From Acidimicrobiia bacterium (GTDB lineage: Bacteria > Actinomycetota > Acidimicrobiia > Acidimicrobiales > CATQHL01), in NCBI GenBank assembly GCA_009835395.1, contig VXXM01000083.1, positions 1 through 37,349 on the forward strand: a stretch of 37,349 nucleotides of DNA, given 5' to 3'. This document shows positions 7,962 through 15,098 of this stretch, piece by piece. Numbering within the stretch: position 1 is the stretch's first letter; every line of letters starts with the position of its first letter. Made by a program: the position numbers and the translations under genes. The notes under the pieces are model-generated. The model was not told the DNA's origin and did no database searches. It saw nothing but the letters and a program-made list of their open reading frames with translations.

Positions 7962-10397
7962 ATGGCCACCGATACCCGGGTCGTGATCGTCGGCGGCGGC
8001 GCCATGGGTGCGGCCCTGCTTTACTTCCTGGCGCACGAGGGTTGGACCGACACGATCCTGGTCGAGAAGGGCGAGTTGAACTCGGGCTCCACCTGGCACG
8101 CGGCGGGGATGATCCCCAACTTCACCAGCGACTACAACCTGGCGAAGGTGCACGACGTCGGGGTTTCGCTGTACCGCAGCATCGAGGCCGAGACGGGGCT
8201 GTCGACCGGCTGGCACCAACCCGGCACCGTCAGGCTCTGCCGCAAGGGCCGGCCCGAGGAGGCGGACTGGCACCGCTACACGCTGGGCCTGCTGCACCAG
8301 GCGGGCGTGGAGTGCCACATCCTCGGTCCCTCCGAGATCGCCGAGTTGCACCCGCTGCTGAACCTGGACGACGTGGTCTCAGGGGTTTACACGCCCAACG
8401 ACGGCTGGGCCGATCCGTCGAGTTGCACCAACTCCATGGCCCGCGGCGCCCGGTTGCTCGGCGCCGAGGTCCGCCGCAACACCCTTGTCACCGACATGAA
8501 CCAGTTGCCGGACGGGCGCTGGGAGGTGATCTGCGGCGACGACCGGATCGTCTGCGAGCACGTCGTGAACGCCGCCGGCCACTACGCCCCACAACTCGGC
8601 GCCATGGTGGGCCTCGACGTGCCGATCGTGTCGGTCATCCACCAGTACCTGGTGACCGAGCGCATCCAGCCGCTGGTGGACCTGGGTTACGAGCCCCCCA
8701 CGATCAGGGATCCGCGGGCCTCGATGTATGTGCGCAGCGAACTCGACGGGATGCTGGTCGGGCCGTATGAGATGTCGGACTCGCAGCCCTACGGCGTGGA
8801 CGGCGTGGACTGGGACCTGCACTTCTATCTCACCCCACCCGACCTTGACCGCCTCGAGGAATGCCTGGAGTGGGCGGCGGTGCGCATCCCTGCCTTCGGC
8901 GATGCCGGCATCCGCAAGGTCGTGTCGGGCCCCATCACCCACACCCCCGACGCCGGCTTCCTGATGGGTCCGGCGCCGGGCCTGCGCAACTACTGGCACT
9001 GCAACGGCGCATCCATCGGGGTGACCCAGGGGCCAGGCGCCGGCAAGTACCTGGCGCAGTGGATGGTGCACGGCCAGACGGAGATCAACGTGCGGAGCAT
9101 GGACCCTCGCCGCTACGGCGACTACGCGGGGGCGCGCAGCCACTACACCATCGACAGGTCCCTGGACGAGTACCACGAGATGTACCAGCCACGCCCTCCC
9201 GGGGAGTACCGGGCCGCGGGCCGGCCGCAGAAGACCACCCCGATCTACAAGCACCTCGACGCCCTGGGCGCCCAGTGGCAGGAGGTCTACGGCTGGGAGC
9301 GCCCGCAGTACTTCTCGGCCGACGGCAGCGCGGAGGTGCACTCCTACCGCCGCTCGAACGCCTTCGAGCCGGTCGGCGCGGAGGTACGCGGCGTGCGGGA
9401 GAGGGTGGGCATCGCCGACCTGACGGCCTTCGCCAAGTTCGAGGTGACCGGGGCGGATGCCGGTGCCCTGCTGGACAGGCTCGCGGCCAACCGTCTTCCG
9501 GGGCCGGGCGGTATCCGGCTCGTGCACATGCTCACCGAGCTCGGCGGTATCGAATGCGAGATGACCATCACCCGCCTCGGCCCCGAGCGCTTCTACCTCT
9601 CCTCGGCCATCATGGGCCAGAGCCACGACCGGGACTGGCTGGAGCATCACGTCAGGGTGGGCGAGGACGTGACGGTGGCCGACGTGACCGATGAGACGGC
9701 CTTGCTCGGCCTCTCCGGCCCGCGGGCCCGGGACGTGCTGGCGCCTCTCACCGCCGCCGACCTGGGCAACGAGTCGTTCCGGTGGCTGACCGCCCAGGAG
9801 ATCGAGGTGGCGGGGGTTCCCGTCAAGGCGCTGCGGGTGTCCTACGTGGGGGAGTTGGGCTGGGAGTTGCACTGCCCCATCGATCGGATGGCCGAACTCT
9901 ACGAGGCGCTCCTGGAGGCCGGCGGGCCGCACGGCATGGTGCACTACGGCAGCTACGCCATGAACGTGATGCGCATCGAGAAGGCCTACAAGGCCTGGGG
10001 CGTGGAGCTCACCACCGAGATCACGCCCATAGAGGCCCGCATCGAGCGCTTCGTGGACTTCTCCAAGGACTTCGTCGGCCGCGAGGCCACGCTGGCGCGC
10101 CGCGACGGCCCCGAGCCGCTGCAGTGGGCGCTCGTCTACTGCGCGGTGGACGAGGGGGACAACGACGCCTGGGGCAACGAGCCCGCCTACGCCGCCGGGG
10201 GCGACGAGATCATGGGCATCGCCACCAGCGGGGCCTACGGGCACTCGGTGGGCACCAGCCTGGCCTTCGTCTACGTGGCTCCTGAGTTCGAGGCCCCCGG
10301 CTCGGTCTTCGAGTTGGAGATGCTGGGCGAGCGCCGACGGGCCGCCGTGCTCCCGGCTGCGGCCTATGACCCCCAGAACCGGGCCCCCCGCGCCTAG
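7962..10397 (+). CDS. Dimethylglycine/sarcosine dehydrogenase-like FAD-GcvT fusion (2)
   Basis: A second, 811-residue FAD-GcvT protein in tandem with the first. It has VVIVGGGAMG (residues 7-16) and SGSTWHAAGM with His46 as the likely covalent flavin anchor, and in the GcvT part LGLSGPRARDVL, SYVGELGWELHC and NVMRIEKAYKAWGVELT. The Shine-Dalgarno GGTGAGG lies in the 4-base junction and the end of the preceding gene. The two proteins are clearly different throughout, so this looks like an old duplication with separate substrates, for example one for dimethylglycine and one for sarcosine; that division is inference. It precedes the MttB-family methyltransferase by 65 bases, which fits a pathway in which the MttB protein makes the tertiary amine that these enzymes oxidise. 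Confidence 0.88.
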   Translation: MATDTRVVIVGGGAMGAALLYFLAHEGWTDTILVEKGELNSGSTWHAAGMIPNFTSDYNLAKVHDVGVSLYRSIEAETGLSTGWHQPGTVRLCRKGRPEEADWHRYTLGLLHQAGVECHILGPSEIAELHPLLNLDDVVSGVYTPNDGWADPSSCTNSMARGARLLGAEVRRNTLVTDMNQLPDGRWEVICGDDRIVCEHVVNAAGHYAPQLGAMVGLDVPIVSVIHQYLVTERIQPLVDLGYEPPTIRDPRASMYVRSELDGMLVGPYEMSDSQPYGVDGVDWDLHFYLTPPDLDRLEECLEWAAVRIPAFGDAGIRKVVSGPITHTPDAGFLMGPAPGLRNYWHCNGASIGVTQGPGAGKYLAQWMVHGQTEINVRSMDPRRYGDYAGARSHYTIDRSLDEYHEMYQPRPPGEYRAAGRPQKTTPIYKHLDALGAQWQEVYGWERPQYFSADGSAEVHSYRRSNAFEPVGAEVRGVRERVGIADLTAFAKFEVTGADAGALLDRLAANRLPGPGGIRLVHMLTELGGIECEMTITRLGPERFYLSSAIMGQSHDRDWLEHHVRVGEDVTVADVTDETALLGLSGPRARDVLAPLTAADLGNESFRWLTAQEIEVAGVPVKALRVSYVGELGWELHCPIDRMAELYEALLEAGGPHGMVHYGSYAMNVMRIEKAYKAWGVELTTEITPIEARIERFVDFSKDFVGREATLARRDGPEPLQWALVYCAVDEGDNDAWGNEPAYAAGGDEIMGIATSGAYGHSVGTSLAFVYVAPEFEAPGSVFELEMLGERRRAAVLPAAAYDPQNRAPRA

Positions 10398-10462
10398 GAA
10401 TCGACGAGGCCACGCAGCCGACTCCCCGGCGGAGGCTCGACCGACAACCGAAAGGAGGTCCG

Positions 10463-12025
10463 ATGACCGAACAGCCACGGGAAGCTCCCCGGCGCCGCCG
10501 GTCCGGTGGCCGGGCCGGCCGCATCGCCGAGCGTCAGGCGCCGCCCGCCTCTGCGGCCGAGCGTCCGGTGCGGCCGGGGTTGCCGGGCGGTCGCTACGCG
10601 CCGCTCACCGAAAGCGACATGCAGCAGATCTACGACACGGCGCTGCGGCTGCTGGAGGACACCGGCATGGGCACGCCCATCCCGGAGTTCACCGAGGTCG
10701 TCGTGGATGCCGGAGGCCGGCTGGACCCCAACGGGCGCCTGCACTACCCGAGAGGGCTGATCGAGAGGGGCATGGAACTCGCCGCCAAGGAGTGGATCTG
10801 GCACGGGTTCGATGACGACAAGTCGATCCACGTGGGTGGCGACAGAGTGCACTTCGGCACCGCCGGTGCCGCCGTGCTCGTTCACGATCCCGAGACCAAC
10901 CGGTTCCGAGAGTCGACTCTCCGCGACGTGTACGACTGCGCCCGCCTGGTGGATTCCTTCGAGCACGTGCACTTCTTCGGCCGCATGTGTGTGGCCCGCG
11001 ACATGCAGACCCCGCGGGACCTGGACATCTCGACGGCTTACGCCGTTCTCACAGGGACCTCGAAGCCCTCCGGCTCGGCGTGGTTCGACCCCCGGCACGT
11101 GCATGAGACGGTTGACATGTTCGACATCGCGCTCGGAGGCCCCGGCGAGTTCGCCAAGCGCCCGTTCATCCTGGCCTACAACACATTCGTGGTGCCTCCC
11201 ATGCGCTTCGCCGAGGAGGCGAACAGGTGCATGGTGGCGCAGGTCGAGACGGGCATGCCCGTGCAACTCCTGTCAGCGGGCCAGGCCGGTGCCACCGCGC
11301 CGGCCGCTCTCGCCGGGGCGCTCGTCCAGGGTCTGGCGGAATGCCTGGCAGGGTTGTGCAACGTCAACCTCATGCGGCCCGGCCACCCGTGTGTCATGGG
11401 ACTCTGGCCCTTCGTCTCGGACCTGCGGACCGGCGCCATGAGCGGCGGTTCGGGGGAGGAGGCGGTCCTCAACGCAGCCGCAGCACAACTGCTGAACTGG
11501 CTCGGCCTCCCGTCGGCGGTGCCGGCGAGCATGACCGACTCCAAACTCCCCGACTCCCAGTCCGGATACGAGAAGGGTCTGACCGTCGGTCTGGCGGCCA
11601 ACGCCGGCGCCAACCTGGTCATGGAATCCGCCGGCATGCTTGCCAGCCTGTTGGCGTGCTCGCCCGAGCAACTGGTCATCGACAACGACATGCTGGGCGC
11701 CATCAACCGCACCGTGCGCGGCGTCGAGGTGGACGAGGGGACGCTGTCGGCCGACGTGATAGCCGAGGTGATCGCTGGACCGGGGCACTTCCTGGGCTCG
11801 GACCAGACCCTCTCGCTGATGCAGACCGAGTACGTCTACCCGATCATCGGCGACCGGGAATCGCCGGAGAACTGGACCGACGCCGGCGGGCTGAGCGCCC
11901 TGCAGCTCGCCCAGCGGCGCACTCGGCAGGTGCTCGCCGAGCACTACCCCGACCACATCGGTCCCGAGGTCGACGCCCGCATCCGCGAGGCGTTCCCCAT
12001 ACGCCTGCCCTCGCGTTTTTCCTGA
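10463..12025 (+). CDS. MttB-family (non-pyrrolysine) corrinoid-dependent methyltransferase (1)
   Basis: Predicted cytoplasmic TIM-barrel enzyme (trimethylamine methyltransferase superfamily, PF06253) moving a methyl group from a quaternary or methylated amine to the Co(I) corrinoid protein. Its 520 residues read through without any in-frame stop, so it lacks the amber-encoded pyrrolysine of true trimethylamine methyltransferases. Characterised pyrrolysine-free members act on glycine betaine, proline betaine, carnitine or gamma-butyrobetaine. The N-terminus has a basic tail (RRRRSGGRAGR, residues 10-20); the family core starts near residue 47 and includes HFGTAGAAVLVHD, LTGTSKPSG, AMSGGSGEEAVLNAA and ASMTDSKLPDSQSGYEKG. 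A strong AAAGGAGGTCCG Shine-Dalgarno supports the ATG. Its sequence differs strongly from the second MttB homologue at 17221-18756. The substrate is not determinable from sequence alone. Confidence 0.87.
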   Translation: MTEQPREAPRRRRSGGRAGRIAERQAPPASAAERPVRPGLPGGRYAPLTESDMQQIYDTALRLLEDTGMGTPIPEFTEVVVDAGGRLDPNGRLHYPRGLIERGMELAAKEWIWHGFDDDKSIHVGGDRVHFGTAGAAVLVHDPETNRFRESTLRDVYDCARLVDSFEHVHFFGRMCVARDMQTPRDLDISTAYAVLTGTSKPSGSAWFDPRHVHETVDMFDIALGGPGEFAKRPFILAYNTFVVPPMRFAEEANRCMVAQVETGMPVQLLSAGQAGATAPAALAGALVQGLAECLAGLCNVNLMRPGHPCVMGLWPFVSDLRTGAMSGGSGEEAVLNAAAAQLLNWLGLPSAVPASMTDSKLPDSQSGYEKGLTVGLAANAGANLVMESAGMLASLLACSPEQLVIDNDMLGAINRTVRGVEVDEGTLSADVIAEVIAGPGHFLGSDQTLSLMQTEYVYPIIGDRESPENWTDAGGLSALQLAQRRTRQVLAEHYPDHIGPEVDARIREAFPIRLPSRFS

Positions 12026-12026
12026 C

Positions 12027-12042
12027 CCGCCGGATCCGGCGG
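12027..12042. terminator. Perfect palindrome just after the mttB-like stop
   Basis: CCGCCGGATCCGGCGG is a perfect 16-base palindrome beginning one base after the TGA stop (12023-12025). It can fold as a 6-bp GC stem with a GATC loop. There is no downstream T-run, so it may be a weak terminator, a pause or an RNA-end barrier separating the first MttB gene from the corrinoid-protein transcript. Confidence 0.4.
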
Positions 12043-12093
12043 TCGGCCGCTGGGGCCAGATCCTGCCGCGACCCGCCCGCGACCCGCGCGTGC

Positions 12094-12140
12094 TGTGGAA
12101 CCGTTCCAAATCTTGTGTTAGATTGTTCCGTATTACGGTT
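12094..12140 (+). promoter_or_regulatory. Candidate IclR-type operators and promoter of the corrinoid-protein operon
   Basis: TGGAACCGTTCCA (12096-12108) is a perfect 13-base palindrome. Downstream TTCCGTATTACGGTT (12126-12140) matches the 15-base inverted repeat TTCCgTAATACGGAA except at its last two bases. Between them TTAGAT (12118-12123) could be a -10 box. The same arrangement of half-sites occurs at 25975-26007. The form resembles operators of IclR-family regulators, and an IclR gene lies at 20779. Sites bracketing the -10 would fit repression. The regulator assignment is inference. Confidence 0.5.
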
Positions 12141-12300
12141 CCGGTCCACAATGCGGAATCATGACGGCACGTGCCACAGGGGTTTGGCACCGCGAGCTGG
12201 GCCGGAGGAAGAGTGAGACCCGCGGTGGATCCACGACGCCGGGACCGGGTGCCGGGACCGGCGCAGCGGCGCCTGGGGTTGGCCTCGAAAGGACACGCCG

Positions 12301-13020
<720 letters not shown>

Positions 13021-13030
13021 CGGGGCGACG

Positions 13031-13654
13031 ATGACCCGGAGCGGGGCACCGGCGCCGGATCGGGTCCTGGTCATCGCGTGCGGGGCGCTGGCCCGCGAAC
13101 TCGCCGTGATCACCGCCGCGCTGGACGGGCTGGACTTCGAGTGCCTGCCGGCCCGCCTGCACAACCGTCCTGAGCAGATCCCCGAGGCGGTGCGCCGGCG
13201 GGTGCGGGCGGCCCGCGATTCCTACGACACGATCCTCGTGGGTTACATGGACTGCGGGACCGGCGGTCTCCTGGACCGGGTCTGCGAGGAGGAGGGGGTG
13301 GAACGGCTCCCCGGGGCCCACTGTTACGAACTGTACGCGGGCGCGGAGCGCTTCTCCGATCTGCAGGAGGCCGAGCCGGGCACCTTCTACCTCACCGACT
13401 ACCTGGTCCGGCACTTCGACCGGCTGATCCTGGAGGGACTCGGCATCGCCGATCACCCCGAGTTGCGTGATGTCTACTTCTGCAACTACACCCGGGTGGT
13501 TCACCTGGCACAGGAGCCCGACGGCCGACTCGAGGCCGAGGCGCGGAGCGCCGCAGCTGCGCTCGGCCTGCGGTACGAGCGGATCGTCACTGGCTACGGC
13601 GGGCTGGCCGCTCCGCTGCAGGCCGGGCGACGCCTCGCTGCGCGGGCGGCCTGA
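13031..13654 (+). CDS. DUF1638 protein, accessory to corrinoid methyl transfer
   Basis: A 207-residue cytoplasmic protein that I assign to DUF1638 (PF07796), whose function is not established. It begins ten bases after the corrinoid gene and ends two bases before the next gene, so it is firmly inside the operon. Visible features: an opening strand and turn VLVIACGAL, the motif GYMDCGTGGL, HCYELYAG and YFCNYTRVVHL. Cysteines at 17, 75, 98 and 151 and several His residues could bind a metal or a corrinoid ligand; this is speculation. No signal peptide or membrane segment. To my knowledge DUF1638 genes commonly sit near corrinoid methyltransferase genes, so a role in corrinoid loading, reactivation or protection is a reasonable guess. 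Confidence 0.75.
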   Translation: MTRSGAPAPDRVLVIACGALARELAVITAALDGLDFECLPARLHNRPEQIPEAVRRRVRAARDSYDTILVGYMDCGTGGLLDRVCEEEGVERLPGAHCYELYAGAERFSDLQEAEPGTFYLTDYLVRHFDRLILEGLGIADHPELRDVYFCNYTRVVHLAQEPDGRLEAEARSAAAALGLRYERIVTGYGGLAAPLQAGRRLAARAA

Positions 13655-13656
13655 TC

Positions 13657-14079
13657 GTGGTGGCGCAGGGCGAACCGGCCGCCGGCCGCCGGCGCCGCCG
13701 GCGGGACGGCGGCGGAGATCTGATCATCATCAGCTGGCGCGACATCCCCGCGCAGGTGAACGCGGGGGCAGGCGATCACAGGGTCCAGCGCATCCTGCCG
13801 CGCCGCTTCCAGCGCGCCATCGACAACGCCGCCATGGTGGCGGGGATGTCCTCGGCGTCGCAGTACATCGGCGAGTGGCGGCGGAGCTCGCGCCGGGCCG
13901 ACGGTGCCGATCTGGAGGGTGCCGCCCTGCGTGTGGCGGCCGAGTTGGAGGCGGCGTTCCCCCGCGAGCGCCTCGAGACATTCGTGGCGACCGGTGGATG
14001 GGACCCCGAGCGCGCCGAACTGCCCGCTGGCGGCGCCGGGCCGACCGCAGAACTGAAGCACCGGGAGGAAGTGACGTGA
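13657..14079 (+). CDS. PF13769-type ('virulence factor') small protein in the methyl-transfer operon
   Basis: A 140-residue protein starting with GTG. The central part, from DLIIISWRDIPAQVN to ASQYIGEWRR, matches the family labelled 'virulence factor' (PF13769); the name is historical and nothing here suggests virulence. The N-terminus carries six consecutive arginines and a Gly run (residues 11-20), resembling tails on the methyltransferases of this cluster. The C-terminal half contains AAELEAAFPRERLETFVATGGWDPE. It is two bases from the DUF1638 stop and overlaps the next gene in a GTGA junction, so translation is coupled. Function is unknown; position between carrier and methyltransferase suggests a structural or assembly role in the methyl-transfer complex. 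Confidence 0.7.
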   Translation: MVAQGEPAAGRRRRRRDGGGDLIIISWRDIPAQVNAGAGDHRVQRILPRRFQRAIDNAAMVAGMSSASQYIGEWRRSSRRADGADLEGAALRVAAELEAAFPRERLETFVATGGWDPERAELPAGGAGPTAELKHREEVT

Positions 14080-14978
14080 CTGAGACAGTGATCAGTTCCC
14101 GCACGAGAGAAGTGGTCATCGGGTTCGAGCGGCCCTTCGTGATGATCGGCGAGCGGATCAACCCCACCGGGCGCAAGCTGCTGACCGAGGAAATGAAGGT
14201 GGGCGACTTCAGCCGCGTGGAGGCCGACGCCGTCGCTCAGGTGGCCGCCGGCGCCCACATCCTGGATGTCAACGCCGGGATTCCGTTGGCCGACGAGCCG
14301 GCGCTGCTCACCCGAGCCGTCAAGCTGGTGCAAGAGGTGACCGACGTCCCGCTGTCCATCGACTCCTCGATCGTGGAGGCACTCGAGGCGGCCATCACCG
14401 TGTACGACGGCAAGCCGCTCATCAACTCGGTCACCGGCGAGGAGGAGGTGATGGAGCGGGTCCTGCCGCTCGTCAAGCGCCACGGAGCTGCGGTCGTGGC
14501 GATCTCCAACGACGAGACCGGAATCAGTGAGGATCCCGACGTCAGATTCGAGGTGGCCCGGCGGATCGTCGAGCGGGCCGCCGATCACGGCATTCCCTAC
14601 TCCGACGTTGTGGTCGACCCGCTCGTGATGCCGATCGGCGCCGTCGGCACGGCGGGACGCCAGGTGCTGCATCTCGTGCGCCGCCTCCGCGAGGAGTTGC
14701 GGGTGAACACCACCTGCGGCGCCAGCAACGTCAGCTTCGGCCTGCCCAACCGCCACGTGATCACCGGCACATTCCTCTCCATGGCGATCGGCGCGGGGAT
14801 GACCTCGGCGATCATGAACCCGCTGCACCCCGAGGTGAAGAACGCCGTCATGGCGGCCGACGTGCTGGCCGGCCACGACCGCGACTGCATGGCCTGGATC
14901 GGCGAGCACCGGGAGCTCGGCGCGCTCGGCGGGGGCATCGCCCGGCGCCGGGGCGGGCGGCGGCGCAGCGCGGCCTGA
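14076..14978 (+). CDS. Methyl-THF:corrinoid methyltransferase (MtgA/AcsE-like)
   Basis: Pterin-binding TIM-barrel enzyme (PF00809) moving the methyl group from the methyl-corrinoid protein to THF, giving 5-methyl-THF. I chose the GTG at 14076, which overlaps the previous stop (GTGA) and gives 300 residues; the open frame continues further upstream but that part has no family resemblance. Pterin-binding motifs follow the family order: IGERINPTGR (24-33), DVNAGIP (64-70), SIDSS (94-98), NSVTGE (117-122) and later GASNVSFGLPNR. The last residues form a basic tail RRRGGRRRSAA (290-300). It lacks the B12 and homocysteine domains of MetH. Together with the MttB homologues and the carrier it completes the set amine methyltransferase / corrinoid carrier / THF methyltransferase, which is why THF rather than coenzyme M is the expected methyl acceptor. 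Confidence 0.9.
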   Translation: MTETVISSRTREVVIGFERPFVMIGERINPTGRKLLTEEMKVGDFSRVEADAVAQVAAGAHILDVNAGIPLADEPALLTRAVKLVQEVTDVPLSIDSSIVEALEAAITVYDGKPLINSVTGEEEVMERVLPLVKRHGAAVVAISNDETGISEDPDVRFEVARRIVERAADHGIPYSDVVVDPLVMPIGAVGTAGRQVLHLVRRLREELRVNTTCGASNVSFGLPNRHVITGTFLSMAIGAGMTSAIMNPLHPEVKNAVMAADVLAGHDRDCMAWIGEHRELGALGGGIARRRGGRRRSAA

Positions 14979-15030
14979 GCATCCGCCCCGCGGCATCCAT
15001 GGTCGGGCACGTCCGGCTGTCTGCTCACTC

Positions 15031-15057
15031 GTCATTCCGGCGAAGGCCGGAATCCAG
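15031..15057. repeat. Dispersed palindromic repeat, copy 1
   Basis: The core ATTCCGGC-GAAG-GCCGGAAT (15034-15053) is a perfect 8-bp stem with a 4-base loop, flanked by GTC on the left and CCAG on the right. Elements of the pattern TCATTCC...GGAATCC are widespread short dispersed repeats in bacterial genomes. A related copy lies at 17128-17176, so the pair flanks the corrinoid-activator gene. Confidence 0.7.
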
Positions 15058-15070
15058 GCACCGGGACATC

Positions 15071-15087
15071 GGGCCGGCGCTCGGCCC
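15071..15087. other. Hairpin upstream of the corrinoid-activator gene
   Basis: GGGCCG-GCGCT-CGGCCC is a perfect 6-bp stem ending 11 bases before the ATG at 15099. No clear Shine-Dalgarno is visible for that gene, so the hairpin could limit its translation or form part of the repeat-derived spacer. No T-run follows. Confidence 0.35.
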
Positions 15088-15098
15088 GTCAATCCGCC

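Noticed and set aside
5633-10478. Long open frames on the minus strand opposite the two FAD-GcvT genes (about 790 and 700 codons)
   Set aside because: They mirror the codons of convincing plus-strand genes, as expected with strong G/C at third positions. Their translations are rich in His, Arg and Gly with no family motif.
10463-12025. A pyrrolysine (amber) codon in the MttB homologues
   Set aside because: Both genes, here and at 17221-18756, are open throughout and end in TGA, with no internal TAG; no pyl genes were seen nearby.
12026-12300. A cobalamin riboswitch before the corrinoid gene
   Set aside because: I found no B12-box sequence or the expected set of helices; the visible structure is better explained by operator-like inverted repeats.
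13467-14075. Upstream extension of the methyl-THF methyltransferase frame by about 200 codons
   Set aside because: It overlaps the DUF1638 and PF13769 genes in another frame and shows no family resemblance. The GTG at 14076 gives the normal length and a coupled junction.
13657-14079. A virulence role for the PF13769 protein
   Set aside because: The family label is historical. Its location in a methyl-transfer operon points to metabolism.
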